NCBI RefSeq assembly: GCF_017676385.1
Contig: NZ_JAFFZN010000030.1
Span: 1-64,000 of the forward strand
Reading direction: 5' to 3'
DNA: 64,000 bases
DNA from: Streptomyces spirodelae
Lineage (GTDB): Bacteria > Actinomycetota > Actinomycetes > Streptomycetales > Streptomycetaceae
Part shown: positions 35,384 through 44,116 of the stretch, piece after piece
Numbering within the stretch: the stretch's first letter is position 1
Layout of the letters: each line of letters begins with the position of its first letter
Made by a program: the position numbers and the translations under genes
Notes under the pieces: model-generated
Seen by the model: the letters and a program-made list of their open reading frames with translations, nothing else
Database searches by the model: none
Told to the model about the DNA's origin: nothing

Positions 35384-37729
35384 TCAAGGGGTGAGTGGGT
35401 TGCCGAGGGTGACGTAGACGGACTGGGTGTCGACCGGGCCGACGAGCTCGTCCATGCCGTGCAGCCGGGTGAGCAGATTGGCCTTGCAGCGCAGCGTGGG
35501 GGACTCCAGCAGCAGCGCGGGCAGCCGCGAGACCGGCTCCTCACGAGCCGCGCCCTGCAGGAAGCGCCGGAAGGCCGCGAGCAGCAGCCGCTCGTCCGCG
35601 AGCTGCTGGGAGCCGAGGGCGCCGATGAGGCCGAGGACGTTGTTGATGCCCAGGTAGTAGGCGAACCGCTCGTCGGTGACCTCGTCGTCGACGAAGGTGT
35701 CGCTCTCCACGCCGAGCCGCGCTCCGGGCAGTCGCCGGCTGAGCGCCTCCCGGTGGGAGGTACGGAAGTAGAAGCCCTGGTTGTCCCGGTAGCGTCCCCC
35801 GCGCGGCCAGCCTTGTGCGTCCAGCAGTACCAGGGTGTTCTGCTGGTGGGCCTCCAGGGCGATCCCTCCGTGCGCGTCCAGCCACAGCACCGGCCGTACG
35901 ACGGCGTCCAGATAGCGGAGGAACCACTCGGCGGCCACCGCTCCCACCGGTCGCATGGTCTCGCGGGCGAGCGCGTGGACCACCCGTCCGAGCCGGGAGC
36001 GCAGCTGACCGCGCGGGTCGTGCGCCTGGTGGCCGGGTGCGCTGGGAACGGGCGCGGTCAGACCGGCGAGGCAGACGGCGTCGTCGCCCACGCCGAACGG
36101 GTTGTGCCGGATGACGGTGTCGAAGCCGGGCAGCCGTCCTTCGTCGGGTACGTCGACAGCGAGCCAGGCGGGGTCGCGCACGATGTCGAAGCCCGGGTGG
36201 GCCGCCCGCCAGGCCCGGCCCAGTTCGCCCCGGAGCAGCCGGTGCACCTCCACTCCGCGCAGCAGCTCCTTACGGAGGTTCTCGCGCCGGGAGTTGGTGA
36301 TCCGCAGGCCGACGGAGAGCTTGAGCATCGCGATGCTGTCCCGCCGGAAGACGGTGCGCACCGACGATGTCGGGCTCCACCGCTCTCCCGCCTGCCCCAG
36401 ATCGTGCAGCAGTCCGGCCTCCAGCAGCGCGCGGACGGCGGGGCTGTGGCGTAGCTCCCGGGCCTGCCAGGGGTGCACGGGCAGCGGCACACACTCCTCG
36501 GGTACGCGCCCGGCCAGTGCCCGCCCGCACAGACGCAGAGCGAGCTGGGGAGCGGTGACGGGCTTGCCTCGGTCCGTCCACGCCGAGTCCCCCGCGAGGG
36601 CCGAGCGGTGAACCGCCATCCAGTGCAACGGGAAGCTGCCGCGCAGTTCGGGCGAGTAGCCGGCTTCCTCGGCCTCCGAGAAGCCTTCGCGGCTCTTGGG
36701 GGTGGGGTGCAGCGGATGGCCGAAGATCAGCGCCTGCTCGGCGTCGAGGAACGGACCTGTGCCGGGTGGGGGTTCCGGATGCTCGCGGCGGTCGGCGAGG
36801 AACCGGGCGGTGCGCTGTACGGAGTCGGCGACGCGGCCCACCAGCGCGGTGTTCTCGGCTGCACCTGCGCCGTCCGTGCCGTTCCCCACGGCATCGCCTG
36901 GGCGCGAGCCTGCGTCGGCTGGGCGCGAGCCTGCGTCGGCTGGGCGGCCTGCGTCGGCTGAGGGCGTGGCTTCCTCCGCGGGGCACATGTCCGCGTCGGC
37001 GGGGCGCGTGGGGCTTCCGTCCGCGCCGTCGGTGCGGCCCGTTCCTCGGACACCGCGGGCCGCGTGTGCCGCTTCGCGGCCGATCAACGCGGCGACGGCG
37101 ACGGCCTGGAGCGGTGCCGCACCCCGCGGGGCACCATCCAGGTACGGCGGGTCGAAGCGATGCCAGCCGACGGGTGACCAGTGCCGTACGGGGACCAGCA
37201 GTGCGGTGCCGCTGGCGGGCAGCGGGATGCGCAGCAGATCGTGCTGGGGGCGGGTCGAGGCCGTCTCCCGTACCCAGCAGCGCAGCAGGTGCTCCAACGC
37301 CGCGGCGTCGGCAGCCACCCGGACGTCCGGGTGCTCCAGCGGGTCGGGGTCCTGCGGAAGTCCGCTGTCGGGCGCTTCCCGGTACTCGGCCGCCTCTCGG
37401 TCCTGGGCCGGTTCCAGGCGTTCGGAGGCTTCCAGGTGCTCGGCGGCCTCCTGATGTTCGGCCGCTTCCTCACGTGCCGGATCGCCCGACCGGGGCTCGC
37501 CGGGCTCCGCCGCCGCGGACTCCGGTTCGGTGCGCCCCGGTCCTGCGTGCTCCAAGGGCCCGGGCGCCTCGGGCGCTAGGTACGGTTGCGCGCGTTCGCT
37601 GTGCGCCGGTGATGCGCATTGCTGCGCAGCGAGGCGCCGCTCCTGTTGCGGAACCGTCGGCTCGATCAGGTCGGCGAGCCTCCGACGGACCGGTTCCTTC
37701 GGCTCGTCGGCTCCGGAGCGCGCGTTCAC
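35384..37729 (-). CDS. IucA-type NIS siderophore synthetase with two low-complexity inserts
   Basis: 781-residue type-A NIS synthetase, which usually activates citrate. Diagnostic GHPLHPTPKSREGF is intact, with PVHPWQ, the RTVFRRDSIAMLKLSVG region, RHNPFGV and HQQNTLVLLD. Family members are near 600 residues; the excess lies in an acidic Glu/Ala/His stretch (about 50-125, e.g. EHQEAAEHLEASERLEP) and a repeat insert (about 250-280, GSRPADAGSRPADAG). GTG 37729 has GGAGG 8 bases upstream, heading the operon. No iron box was recognised in the 292-base upstream spacer, which is odd for a siderophore operon. Confidence 0.87.
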   Translation of the reverse strand: MNARSGADEPKEPVRRRLADLIEPTVPQQERRLAAQQCASPAHSERAQPYLAPEAPGPLEHAGPGRTEPESAAAEPGEPRSGDPAREEAAEHQEAAEHLEASERLEPAQDREAAEYREAPDSGLPQDPDPLEHPDVRVAADAAALEHLLRCWVRETASTRPQHDLLRIPLPASGTALLVPVRHWSPVGWHRFDPPYLDGAPRGAAPLQAVAVAALIGREAAHAARGVRGTGRTDGADGSPTRPADADMCPAEEATPSADAGRPADAGSRPADAGSRPGDAVGNGTDGAGAAENTALVGRVADSVQRTARFLADRREHPEPPPGTGPFLDAEQALIFGHPLHPTPKSREGFSEAEEAGYSPELRGSFPLHWMAVHRSALAGDSAWTDRGKPVTAPQLALRLCGRALAGRVPEECVPLPVHPWQARELRHSPAVRALLEAGLLHDLGQAGERWSPTSSVRTVFRRDSIAMLKLSVGLRITNSRRENLRKELLRGVEVHRLLRGELGRAWRAAHPGFDIVRDPAWLAVDVPDEGRLPGFDTVIRHNPFGVGDDAVCLAGLTAPVPSAPGHQAHDPRGQLRSRLGRVVHALARETMRPVGAVAAEWFLRYLDAVVRPVLWLDAHGGIALEAHQQNTLVLLDAQGWPRGGRYRDNQGFYFRTSHREALSRRLPGARLGVESDTFVDDEVTDERFAYYLGINNVLGLIGALGSQQLADERLLLAAFRRFLQGAAREEPVSRLPALLLESPTLRCKANLLTRLHGMDELVGPVDTQSVYVTLGNPLTP
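36900..36959. repeat. 21-bp tandem repeat in the type-A synthetase gene
   Basis: Two exact 21-base units (36900-36920, 36921-36941) and a third shortened by 3 bases (36942-36959), encoding (GSRPADA)n. Confidence 0.85.
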
Positions 37730-38021
37730 TGAAGTTTCCTCCGCTGGTGTCGACTGGGCGCGCCGGGCAGCGAGCCACTGTCCCCCATGCGCATCAACGA
37801 GGTGAACGTCGCCGGATCACGGGCCAGTTGAAGTTCCCCCTCCGGTTGGGGCGAAATGCGCGGCAATCCGGGGGCGCACTGCGACTCCACGTACGCCTGG
37901 GAACCGCTGACCCTGGTGTGCCCGTCCCGAACACCACCGGGCATAGTGGGGGCCGCCGCCCCGCCCGGCGCGGTGCATGACAAGTCAAGAGCACGAGATC
38001 CACATCAGGGGGAGTTCAGCG

Positions 38022-39245
38022 ATGCCATCGATAGCCAGGTCCGCGCGGCGCCGTCCGGCGCTGGCCGCGGCAGCGGTCGCCGCCGTGCTGGCGGTCACCG
38101 CGACGGCCTGCGGCCCGGAGGACGACAAGGCCGACGACAAGCCCAGCCAGGCGGCCTCCGAGGACAAGCCGAGCCGCGACCTCAAGAAGGACCTGGGTCT
38201 CCCTGACGATCTCCCGAAGGATCTGCCGACCTCCCTCGACGACCTGGACGCCTGGAAGAAGGGCGCCTGGAAGAACTGGGACCGGGACAAGTGGATGAAG
38301 GAGGCCAAGGACTTCTTCAACCCGATCATCGATGACCTGTGGGACCCGGACCGTATGAAGGACGCGGACGGGAACGACCGCAAGGTCGACGACTCGGACA
38401 TCGACGACAACCCAAGCGGCGGCGACGACGGCACCGGTGAGGACGAGCGCGTCACCGACCCGACCCCGGACGCGGTCAAGGCCGCGGCGGTCAAGACTCC
38501 CTACACCTCGGACGACCTGCCCGTCGGCAAGGTGTTCATGGACACTCCCAAGGGTGCGATGGTCTGCTCCGGGTCGGTTCTGAAGGACCCCCGCCACCCG
38601 GGCAAGTCCAACCTGGTGGCCACCGCTGGTCACTGTGTGCACGGCGGCGCGGGCAAGGGCTGGTACCGCAACGTGGTCTTCGTGCCGGACTACAACCCCA
38701 AGGGACTGTCGAACCAGCAGTTGGCCACCGCCTCCAAGAGTGACGTGGCCCCCGACGGCATCTGGTGGGCCAAGCGCGCCCGTACCACCAAGCACTGGAT
38801 CAACAACGGTGCCGAGCGCGGCGGCAAGGGCGCGCAGCAGGACTTCGCGGTGCTCCAGGTGCAGCCCGAGGACAAGACCAGCAGCACATCGCTGGAGGAG
38901 AAGGCCGGCGGAGCGGTGAAGCCCTCCTTCAGCACTCCGCGGGTCAAGTCGCTCAAGAGCCTCACCGCGGTCGGCTACCCGGCCGCGCCGCCCTTCGACG
39001 GTGCCCGGATGTACCGCTGCGCCGACAAGCCCGGCCGGCTGACGATCGACCCGGAGCAGCCCTCGATGTACCGCATCGGCTGCACCATGACGGCGGGCTC
39101 GTCCGGCGGTCCCTGGCTGGACGCCTCGGGCACCCGGCTGCTCTCGGTGACCTCCATCGGTCCGATCACGGCTGACTGGCTGGCCGGCGCCCGTCTCGGC
39201 AAGGAGGCCAAGGCGGTCTTCGACTCGGTCAGCAAGGAGAGCTGA
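38022..39245 (+). CDS. Lipoprotein trypsin-like serine peptidase, copy 1
   Basis: 407-residue exported S1/V8-like protease. Residues 1-30 form a lipoprotein signal with VTATAC lipobox, then an Asp/Lys-rich region and a conserved helix-like segment (PKDLPTSLDDLDAWKKGAWK, continuing to FFNPIID) shared with the next gene. Catalytic triad: His in VATAGHCV, Asp in QQDFAVL, Ser in AGSSGGPWL. ATG 38022 is preceded by AGGGGGAG; an upstream in-frame ATG (37977) is poor. It is divergent from the siderophore operon and 72 bases ahead of its paralogue. The substrate is unknown; the membrane-anchored tandem pair might process other surface proteins. Confidence 0.85.
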   Translation: MPSIARSARRRPALAAAAVAAVLAVTATACGPEDDKADDKPSQAASEDKPSRDLKKDLGLPDDLPKDLPTSLDDLDAWKKGAWKNWDRDKWMKEAKDFFNPIIDDLWDPDRMKDADGNDRKVDDSDIDDNPSGGDDGTGEDERVTDPTPDAVKAAAVKTPYTSDDLPVGKVFMDTPKGAMVCSGSVLKDPRHPGKSNLVATAGHCVHGGAGKGWYRNVVFVPDYNPKGLSNQQLATASKSDVAPDGIWWAKRARTTKHWINNGAERGGKGAQQDFAVLQVQPEDKTSSTSLEEKAGGAVKPSFSTPRVKSLKSLTAVGYPAAPPFDGARMYRCADKPGRLTIDPEQPSMYRIGCTMTAGSSGGPWLDASGTRLLSVTSIGPITADWLAGARLGKEAKAVFDSVSKES

Positions 39246-39317
39246 GCTCCCGTGCGTCCGGAACGCCGTGCGCCTGACGCGCGCTTCGCACACCACTCTT
39301 CAGGGGGACCTTCCAGC

Positions 39318-40520
39318 ATGTCACGCATACGAACCGCCGGGCGCGGCCGTCCGGTACTGGTCGCCGCGGCGCTCACCGCTACCCTCGCCCTGACCGCCAC
39401 CGCCTGCACCGGCGACGACGACGGCGAGAAGAAGGCGGACGCCAAGCCCGCCGCCTCCGAGTCCGCCGACAACTCCGGCAGCGACAAGGACAAGATCGGC
39501 ATCCCCGACAAGCTGCCGAAGGACCTTCCCACGTCCCTGCAGGACCTCGACAAGTGGAAGAACGGCGCCTGGAAGAACTGGGACAAGGACCAGTGGGTGC
39601 GTGAGGCCAAGGACTTCGTCAACCCCTACATCAAGGGCCACTGGGACCTGGGGCGGATGAAGAAGGCCGAGGACAACGAGAAGAAGGTCCCCAAGAACAT
39701 CGAGAGCACCTCGGGTGCCGCGAACACAGCGGAGCCCCGCCCGGTCAAGGCGGAGGCGGTGAAGACCCCGTACACGCGCAACGCGGCCCCGGCCGGCAAG
39801 GTCTTCATGGACACCCCCGAAGGCCCGATGGTCTGCTCCGGCACGGTCGTCAAGGACCCGCGTCACCCGGGCAAGTCCAACCTCGTCGCCACGGCCGGCC
39901 ACTGCGTGCACTCCGGCAGGAGCGGCGGCTGGCTGCGCAACATCACCTTCATCCCTGCCTTCAACGACAAGGGCCGCTCCATGCCCGCGGTCAACAGCGC
40001 CCCGCCGCAGGAGGTCGCCCCGTACGGCGAGTGGTGGGTGAAGTGGGCGCAGACCAGCAACTACTGGATCCAGAAGGGCGCCAAGTCCGGGGGCGGCGGC
40101 TCCCAACAGGACTTCGCCGTGCTGCGCGTCGAGCCGGTGAACAAGTCCGGCAAGTCGCTCGAGGAGACCGTGGGCAACGCCGTCAAGGTCAACTTCCGCG
40201 CCCCTTCCTCGTCCCGCATCCGGGGCGTGAGCAACTACGGCTACCCGGCGGCGGCGCCCTTCGACGGCGCCCGGATGTACTCCTGCACCGACCGTCCCGG
40301 CGCGCTGACGATCGACCCGTCGCAGCCCGCGCTCTACCGCATCGGCTGCACCATGACGGGAGGCTCCTCGGGCGGCGCCTGGCTGATCAAGGGCAAGGGC
40401 GGCAAGCCGGAGCTGATCTCGGTCAACTCGATCGGCCCGCACCCGGCCACCTGGCTGGCAGGGCCACGGCTGGGCCCGACGGCCAAGGCGGTCTTCGACG
40501 CCGCCAGCCGAAAGGGCTGA
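39318..40520 (+). CDS. Lipoprotein trypsin-like serine peptidase, copy 2
   Basis: 400-residue paralogue of the preceding protein, same design: lipobox LTATAC, charged spacer, PKDLPTSLQDLDKWKNGAWK module, His in VATAGHCV, Asp in QQDFAVL, Ser in GGSSGGAWL. ATG 39318 has AGGGGGA upstream. Identity is highest in the N-terminal module and around the catalytic residues; the central loops differ (PPQEVAPYGEWWVKW against SDVAPDGIWWAKR). This is tandem duplication followed by divergence. It ends near the strong terminator at 40591-40635, preceded by short GACCGGCACA repeats (about 40518-40562). Confidence 0.85.
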   Translation: MSRIRTAGRGRPVLVAAALTATLALTATACTGDDDGEKKADAKPAASESADNSGSDKDKIGIPDKLPKDLPTSLQDLDKWKNGAWKNWDKDQWVREAKDFVNPYIKGHWDLGRMKKAEDNEKKVPKNIESTSGAANTAEPRPVKAEAVKTPYTRNAAPAGKVFMDTPEGPMVCSGTVVKDPRHPGKSNLVATAGHCVHSGRSGGWLRNITFIPAFNDKGRSMPAVNSAPPQEVAPYGEWWVKWAQTSNYWIQKGAKSGGGGSQQDFAVLRVEPVNKSGKSLEETVGNAVKVNFRAPSSSRIRGVSNYGYPAAAPFDGARMYSCTDRPGALTIDPSQPALYRIGCTMTGGSSGGAWLIKGKGGKPELISVNSIGPHPATWLAGPRLGPTAKAVFDAASRKG

Positions 40521-40590
40521 CCGGCACAACCGAAGGGCTGACCGGCACAGAGTGACCGGCACAGCGCTCACTCGGCACCGCTGAGTACAC

Positions 40591-40635
40591 ACAAGGGCCC
40601 GTCCCTCCCGGTCTTCGGGAGGGACGGGCCCTTGT
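40591..40635. terminator. Very strong bidirectional terminator
   Basis: Perfect 20-bp stem (40591-40610 with 40616-40635), five-base loop, between the convergent protease and hflX genes. Confidence 0.93.
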
Positions 40636-40660
40636 CGGCGATCGTTTCTGGTGTGCTCGG

Positions 40661-42160
40661 CTACTGCCGGGCGGCCAGCGGCTGGAAGGCACGCAGCTCC
40701 GCTGCGAGCTCCTCGTGCACCCTCGCCTTGAGCAGGGTGCCCTGTTCGATGTGCTCCTCGGAGAGCACCTCGCCCTGGTTGTGCACCCGGGAGACCAGCT
40801 TGCCCTCGGTGTAGGGCAGCAGCACCTCCAGCTCGACGGAGGGACGCGGCAGCTCGTTGTCGATCAGCTCCCGGAGCTCATCGACGCCCTGCCCGGTGCG
40901 GGCCGAGACGGCGAGCGCGTGTTTCTCGGCGTGCAGCAGCCGCTGCAGAACCAGCGGGTCGGCGGCGTCCGCCTTGTTGATCACGACGATCTCGGGCACG
41001 TCCGCGGCGCCCACGTCACGGATCACCTCGCGTACGGCGGCGAGCTGCTCCTCGGGCGCCGGGTGTGCGCCGTCGACCACATGGAGAACCAGATCTGCGT
41101 CGCCGACCTCCTCCATCGTGGAGCGGAACGCCTCCACCAAATGGTGCGGGAGGTGCCGGACAAAGCCGACCGTGTCGGCCAGCGTGTAGGACCGGCCGCT
41201 GGGCGTCTCCGCCTTGCGCACGGTCGGGTCCAAGGTGGCGAACAGCGCGTTCTCCACCAGCACGCCTGCACCGGTGAGCCGGTTGAGCAGCGAGGACTTG
41301 CCCGCGTTGGTGTAGCCGGCGATGGCGACCGAGGGCACCTTGTTGCGGCGGCGGTCCTGCCGCTTCACCTCGCGGCCGGTCTTCATCTCCGCGATCTCCC
41401 GGCGCATCTTCGCCATCTTCTCGCGGATGCGTCGCCGGTCCGTCTCGATCTTGGTCTCACCGGGACCACGCGTCGCCATGCCACCTCCCGCGGACCCGGA
41501 GCCACCGCCACCCATCTGCCGGGAGAGCGACTGACCCCAGCCACGCAGCCTGGGGAGCATGTAGTTCATCTGTGCCAGCGCCACCTGCGCCTTGCCCTCC
41601 CGGGACTTGGCGTGCTGCGCGAAGATGTCGAGGATCAGCGCCGTGCGGTCGACGACCTTCACCTTGACGACATCCTCGAGGTGGATGAGCTGACCAGGCG
41701 TCAGCTCACCGTCGCAGACGACAGTGTCGGCGCCGGTCTCCAGGACGATGTCCCGCAGCTCGGCAGCCTTGCCGGAGCCGATGTAGGTCGCCGCATCCGG
41801 CTTGTCACGGCGCTGGATGACACCGTCGAGCACCAGTGCTCCGGCCGTCTCGGCGAGGGCCGCCAGCTCCGCGAGAGAGTTCTCTGCGTCCTGTGCCGTA
41901 CCGGAGGTCCAGACGCCGACCAGCACCACGCGCTCCAGGCGCAGCTGCCGGTACTCAACCTCTGTGACGTCCTCCAGCTCGGTGGAGAGACCGGCCACTC
42001 GCCGCAGCGCCGCCCGGTCGGAGCGGTCGAGCTGATCACCGTCACGGATCTCGTCGAACGTATGACTGAGAGCGACGTCCTCTTCCATCAGGGCGTCGGC
42101 TCGGCGGTTCGTCGGGACGATGCGCTGGCCGTTCTGTGGAAGGGAAGAGGAGTGGGTCAA
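40661..42160 (-). CDS. hflX: Ribosome-associated GTPase HflX
   Basis: 499-residue HflX, a GTPase that splits stalled or hibernating ribosomes. The N-terminal HflX domain (DALMEEDVALSH, RRDKPDAATYIGSGKA, CDGELTPGQLIHLED) is followed by a Gly-rich linker (GGGGSGSAGGG) and the G domain with GYTNAGKSSLLN, DTVGFVRHLP and NKAD. TTG 42160 is chosen because AAGGA lies 8 bases upstream and gives the expected length of about 500 residues; frames reaching further upstream add residues without similarity. The 291 bases upstream (to 42451) show no gene. Confidence 0.93.
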   Translation of the reverse strand: MTHSSSLPQNGQRIVPTNRRADALMEEDVALSHTFDEIRDGDQLDRSDRAALRRVAGLSTELEDVTEVEYRQLRLERVVLVGVWTSGTAQDAENSLAELAALAETAGALVLDGVIQRRDKPDAATYIGSGKAAELRDIVLETGADTVVCDGELTPGQLIHLEDVVKVKVVDRTALILDIFAQHAKSREGKAQVALAQMNYMLPRLRGWGQSLSRQMGGGGSGSAGGGMATRGPGETKIETDRRRIREKMAKMRREIAEMKTGREVKRQDRRRNKVPSVAIAGYTNAGKSSLLNRLTGAGVLVENALFATLDPTVRKAETPSGRSYTLADTVGFVRHLPHHLVEAFRSTMEEVGDADLVLHVVDGAHPAPEEQLAAVREVIRDVGAADVPEIVVINKADAADPLVLQRLLHAEKHALAVSARTGQGVDELRELIDNELPRPSVELEVLLPYTEGKLVSRVHNQGEVLSEEHIEQGTLLKARVHEELAAELRAFQPLAARQ

Positions 42161-42451
42161 GTGGATCCTTAAGGTCGAGGGAAGCTTATGTACCGCACAA
42201 CGCTCCGGCTGCGGGGAAGATTCCCCGGCGCCGGGCCCGGGTGCCAAAGGGCCGCTCCCGCGCTGCCGCGCCGCGCGGCCACAAGGATGGTCGCACGGCG
42301 CGGCGGCGCCGTCACCCGTATTTGCCGCCGCTTCGCCGTTCTCCGCTGGGCCTCGGGGCCTTCGGGTGGCTCCCCGGGGCCTGGTGGCGCCTGAGGGAAC
42401 CCTGGGGCTCCTCAGTGGCTCCCCAGGCTGCCCAGGGACCCCTGGCGGCTT

Positions 42452-44011
42452 CTACCGGTGGTGGTGCTCGCCCGCGCCGGGGAGCGACCTGGCCGGGCCC
42501 GCGCCCGCCCTGCCTGTCGGTACCTTGGCCGGCTTCTTCTGGGTCCAGTCGGGGTGCCCCGGCATGGGCGGGGTGGTCTTCCCGTAGAGCCACTTCTTCA
42601 GGAACGCGCTCTGATCCTGGCCGGAGACCCTGCCGGCCAGGGCGATGAAGTCGGCGGTGGTGGCGTTGGAGTCGCGGTACAGGCTTGGCCAGAGGCGCTC
42701 CAGCCGGGCGAACGCCTGCTCGCCGATCCGCTCACGCAGCGCGTACAGCACCACTGCGGAACCGTTGTAGACGATAGGGCTGAAGAGCTGGATCTTCCCG
42801 CTCTTCCGCGCGGGAAGCAGCGCGGCGGGCGGCCCGTAACGCTTGCGCCAGGCGTCGGACTGCTCGTACGAGGCGCGTGCCCGCGTTTCCACCGAGAAGC
42901 CGCCCCGCTCGGCGGCGTAGGCCCACTCGTACCAGGTGGCATGCCCCTCGTTCAGCCACAGGTCGGTCCAGCGGCGCGGGGAGACGCTGTTGCCGTACCA
43001 CTGGTGTGCCAGCTCGTGCACCATCAGTGACTCGCGGTACCAGTCCGGGTACTTGCGCGAGGAGAGCAGCTGCTGTTCGAAGAGCGAGAGCGTCTGTGTC
43101 TCCAGTTCGAATCCGGTCCGCGCCTCGGCGACCAGCAGTCCGTAGTTCTCGAACGGGTACTTCCCCGCCCGCCGCTCCATCCAGACGATCTGGCGCGACG
43201 TCTCGTTCAGTACGGGCTCCAGCGCCTTGCGCTGACCGGTGGGGACGACGTGGCGCAGCGGCAGCCCGTGCGGTCCTGCCGAGTGCACGACAGTGTTGCG
43301 GCCGATCGACACCTGAGCCAGTTCGGTGGCCATGGGATGCCTCATCCGGTACGTCCAGACGGTGTCCTCTCCCACGCTGGCCCGGCCGGCCGGCAGCCCG
43401 CCCGCCACAGCGGTCAGGCCCTGTGGTGCCCGCACCCGGAAGGTGAACATGGCCTTGTCCGCCGGGTGGTCGTTCGAGGGGAAGACCCGGTGTGCGGCGT
43501 CGGCCTGGTTCGCCATGGCCAGACCGCCGTCATCGGTGCGCACCCAGCCGCCGTTCTTGATGGTGGGGTCGCTGGTGTGACGGACCTCGATATGCAGATG
43601 GCCACCGCGCCGCAGGGCAGCGCGGGGGGTGACTACGAGATCCTCCCCCGCCCTGGCGTACCGCGCGCGCTGCCCGTTGACCTCGACCGAGCGGATGTCC
43701 CCGGCCGCGAAGTCCAGGTTGAACCTGTCCATGGGCCCGGCGGTGACCTGCGCGTCGATGACGGTCCGTGCGGTGAGCGGTTTGCTGTTGTCGCCGCTGT
43801 AGTCGAAGGAGATGTCGTACGCGCGGACGTCGTAGCCGGGATTGCCCAGGTGTGGGAAGAGGTGATCGCCGATCCCGACCGCCTTGGGCGCCGGCAGCGC
43901 GGCGCCGACCAGGGCGAGCGCCGTGGCGGTGACCGTACAGGCGAGGGCACCGCGCCGTGCGACAGGTGAGCGTGGTCCGGCGGGTGCGCGTGTAAGGGCT
44001 GTGAGGGCCAT
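42452..44011 (-). CDS. Secreted M1-family metallopeptidase lacking GxMEN
   Basis: 519-residue gluzincin peptidase. A signal-like N-terminus (ALACTVTATALALVGAALPAP) is followed by the M1 beta-domain. Zinc site HELAH (332-336) and distal E355 in LWLNEGHATW are intact. The aminopeptidase exopeptidase motif GxMEN is replaced by GFELE (300-304), seen in some secreted actinobacterial M1 members, so N-terminal amine recognition may differ. The C-terminus is Gly/Pro-rich ending in a His run. ATG 44011 has no ribosome site but a TAGCGA hexamer 6 bases ahead, suggesting a leaderless mRNA. Confidence 0.87.
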   Translation of the reverse strand: MALTALTRAPAGPRSPVARRGALACTVTATALALVGAALPAPKAVGIGDHLFPHLGNPGYDVRAYDISFDYSGDNSKPLTARTVIDAQVTAGPMDRFNLDFAAGDIRSVEVNGQRARYARAGEDLVVTPRAALRRGGHLHIEVRHTSDPTIKNGGWVRTDDGGLAMANQADAAHRVFPSNDHPADKAMFTFRVRAPQGLTAVAGGLPAGRASVGEDTVWTYRMRHPMATELAQVSIGRNTVVHSAGPHGLPLRHVVPTGQRKALEPVLNETSRQIVWMERRAGKYPFENYGLLVAEARTGFELETQTLSLFEQQLLSSRKYPDWYRESLMVHELAHQWYGNSVSPRRWTDLWLNEGHATWYEWAYAAERGGFSVETRARASYEQSDAWRKRYGPPAALLPARKSGKIQLFSPIVYNGSAVVLYALRERIGEQAFARLERLWPSLYRDSNATTADFIALAGRVSGQDQSAFLKKWLYGKTTPPMPGHPDWTQKKPAKVPTGRAGAGPARSLPGAGEHHHR

Positions 44012-44116
44012 GGGACATCGCTACCAGCGGCCGGTGCCGCTGCTGACGTGACCGGTGCGCGTCCACCCGAAAGGGGACGCACACCGCCCGGGTGCGGCAA
44101 CCGGGCGGACGGCCCG

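Noticed and set aside
37730..38021. Iron box in the siderophore operon spacer
   Set aside because: No sequence resembling TTAGGTTAGGCTCACCTAA was found on either strand by eye; a weighted-matrix scan is needed to be sure.
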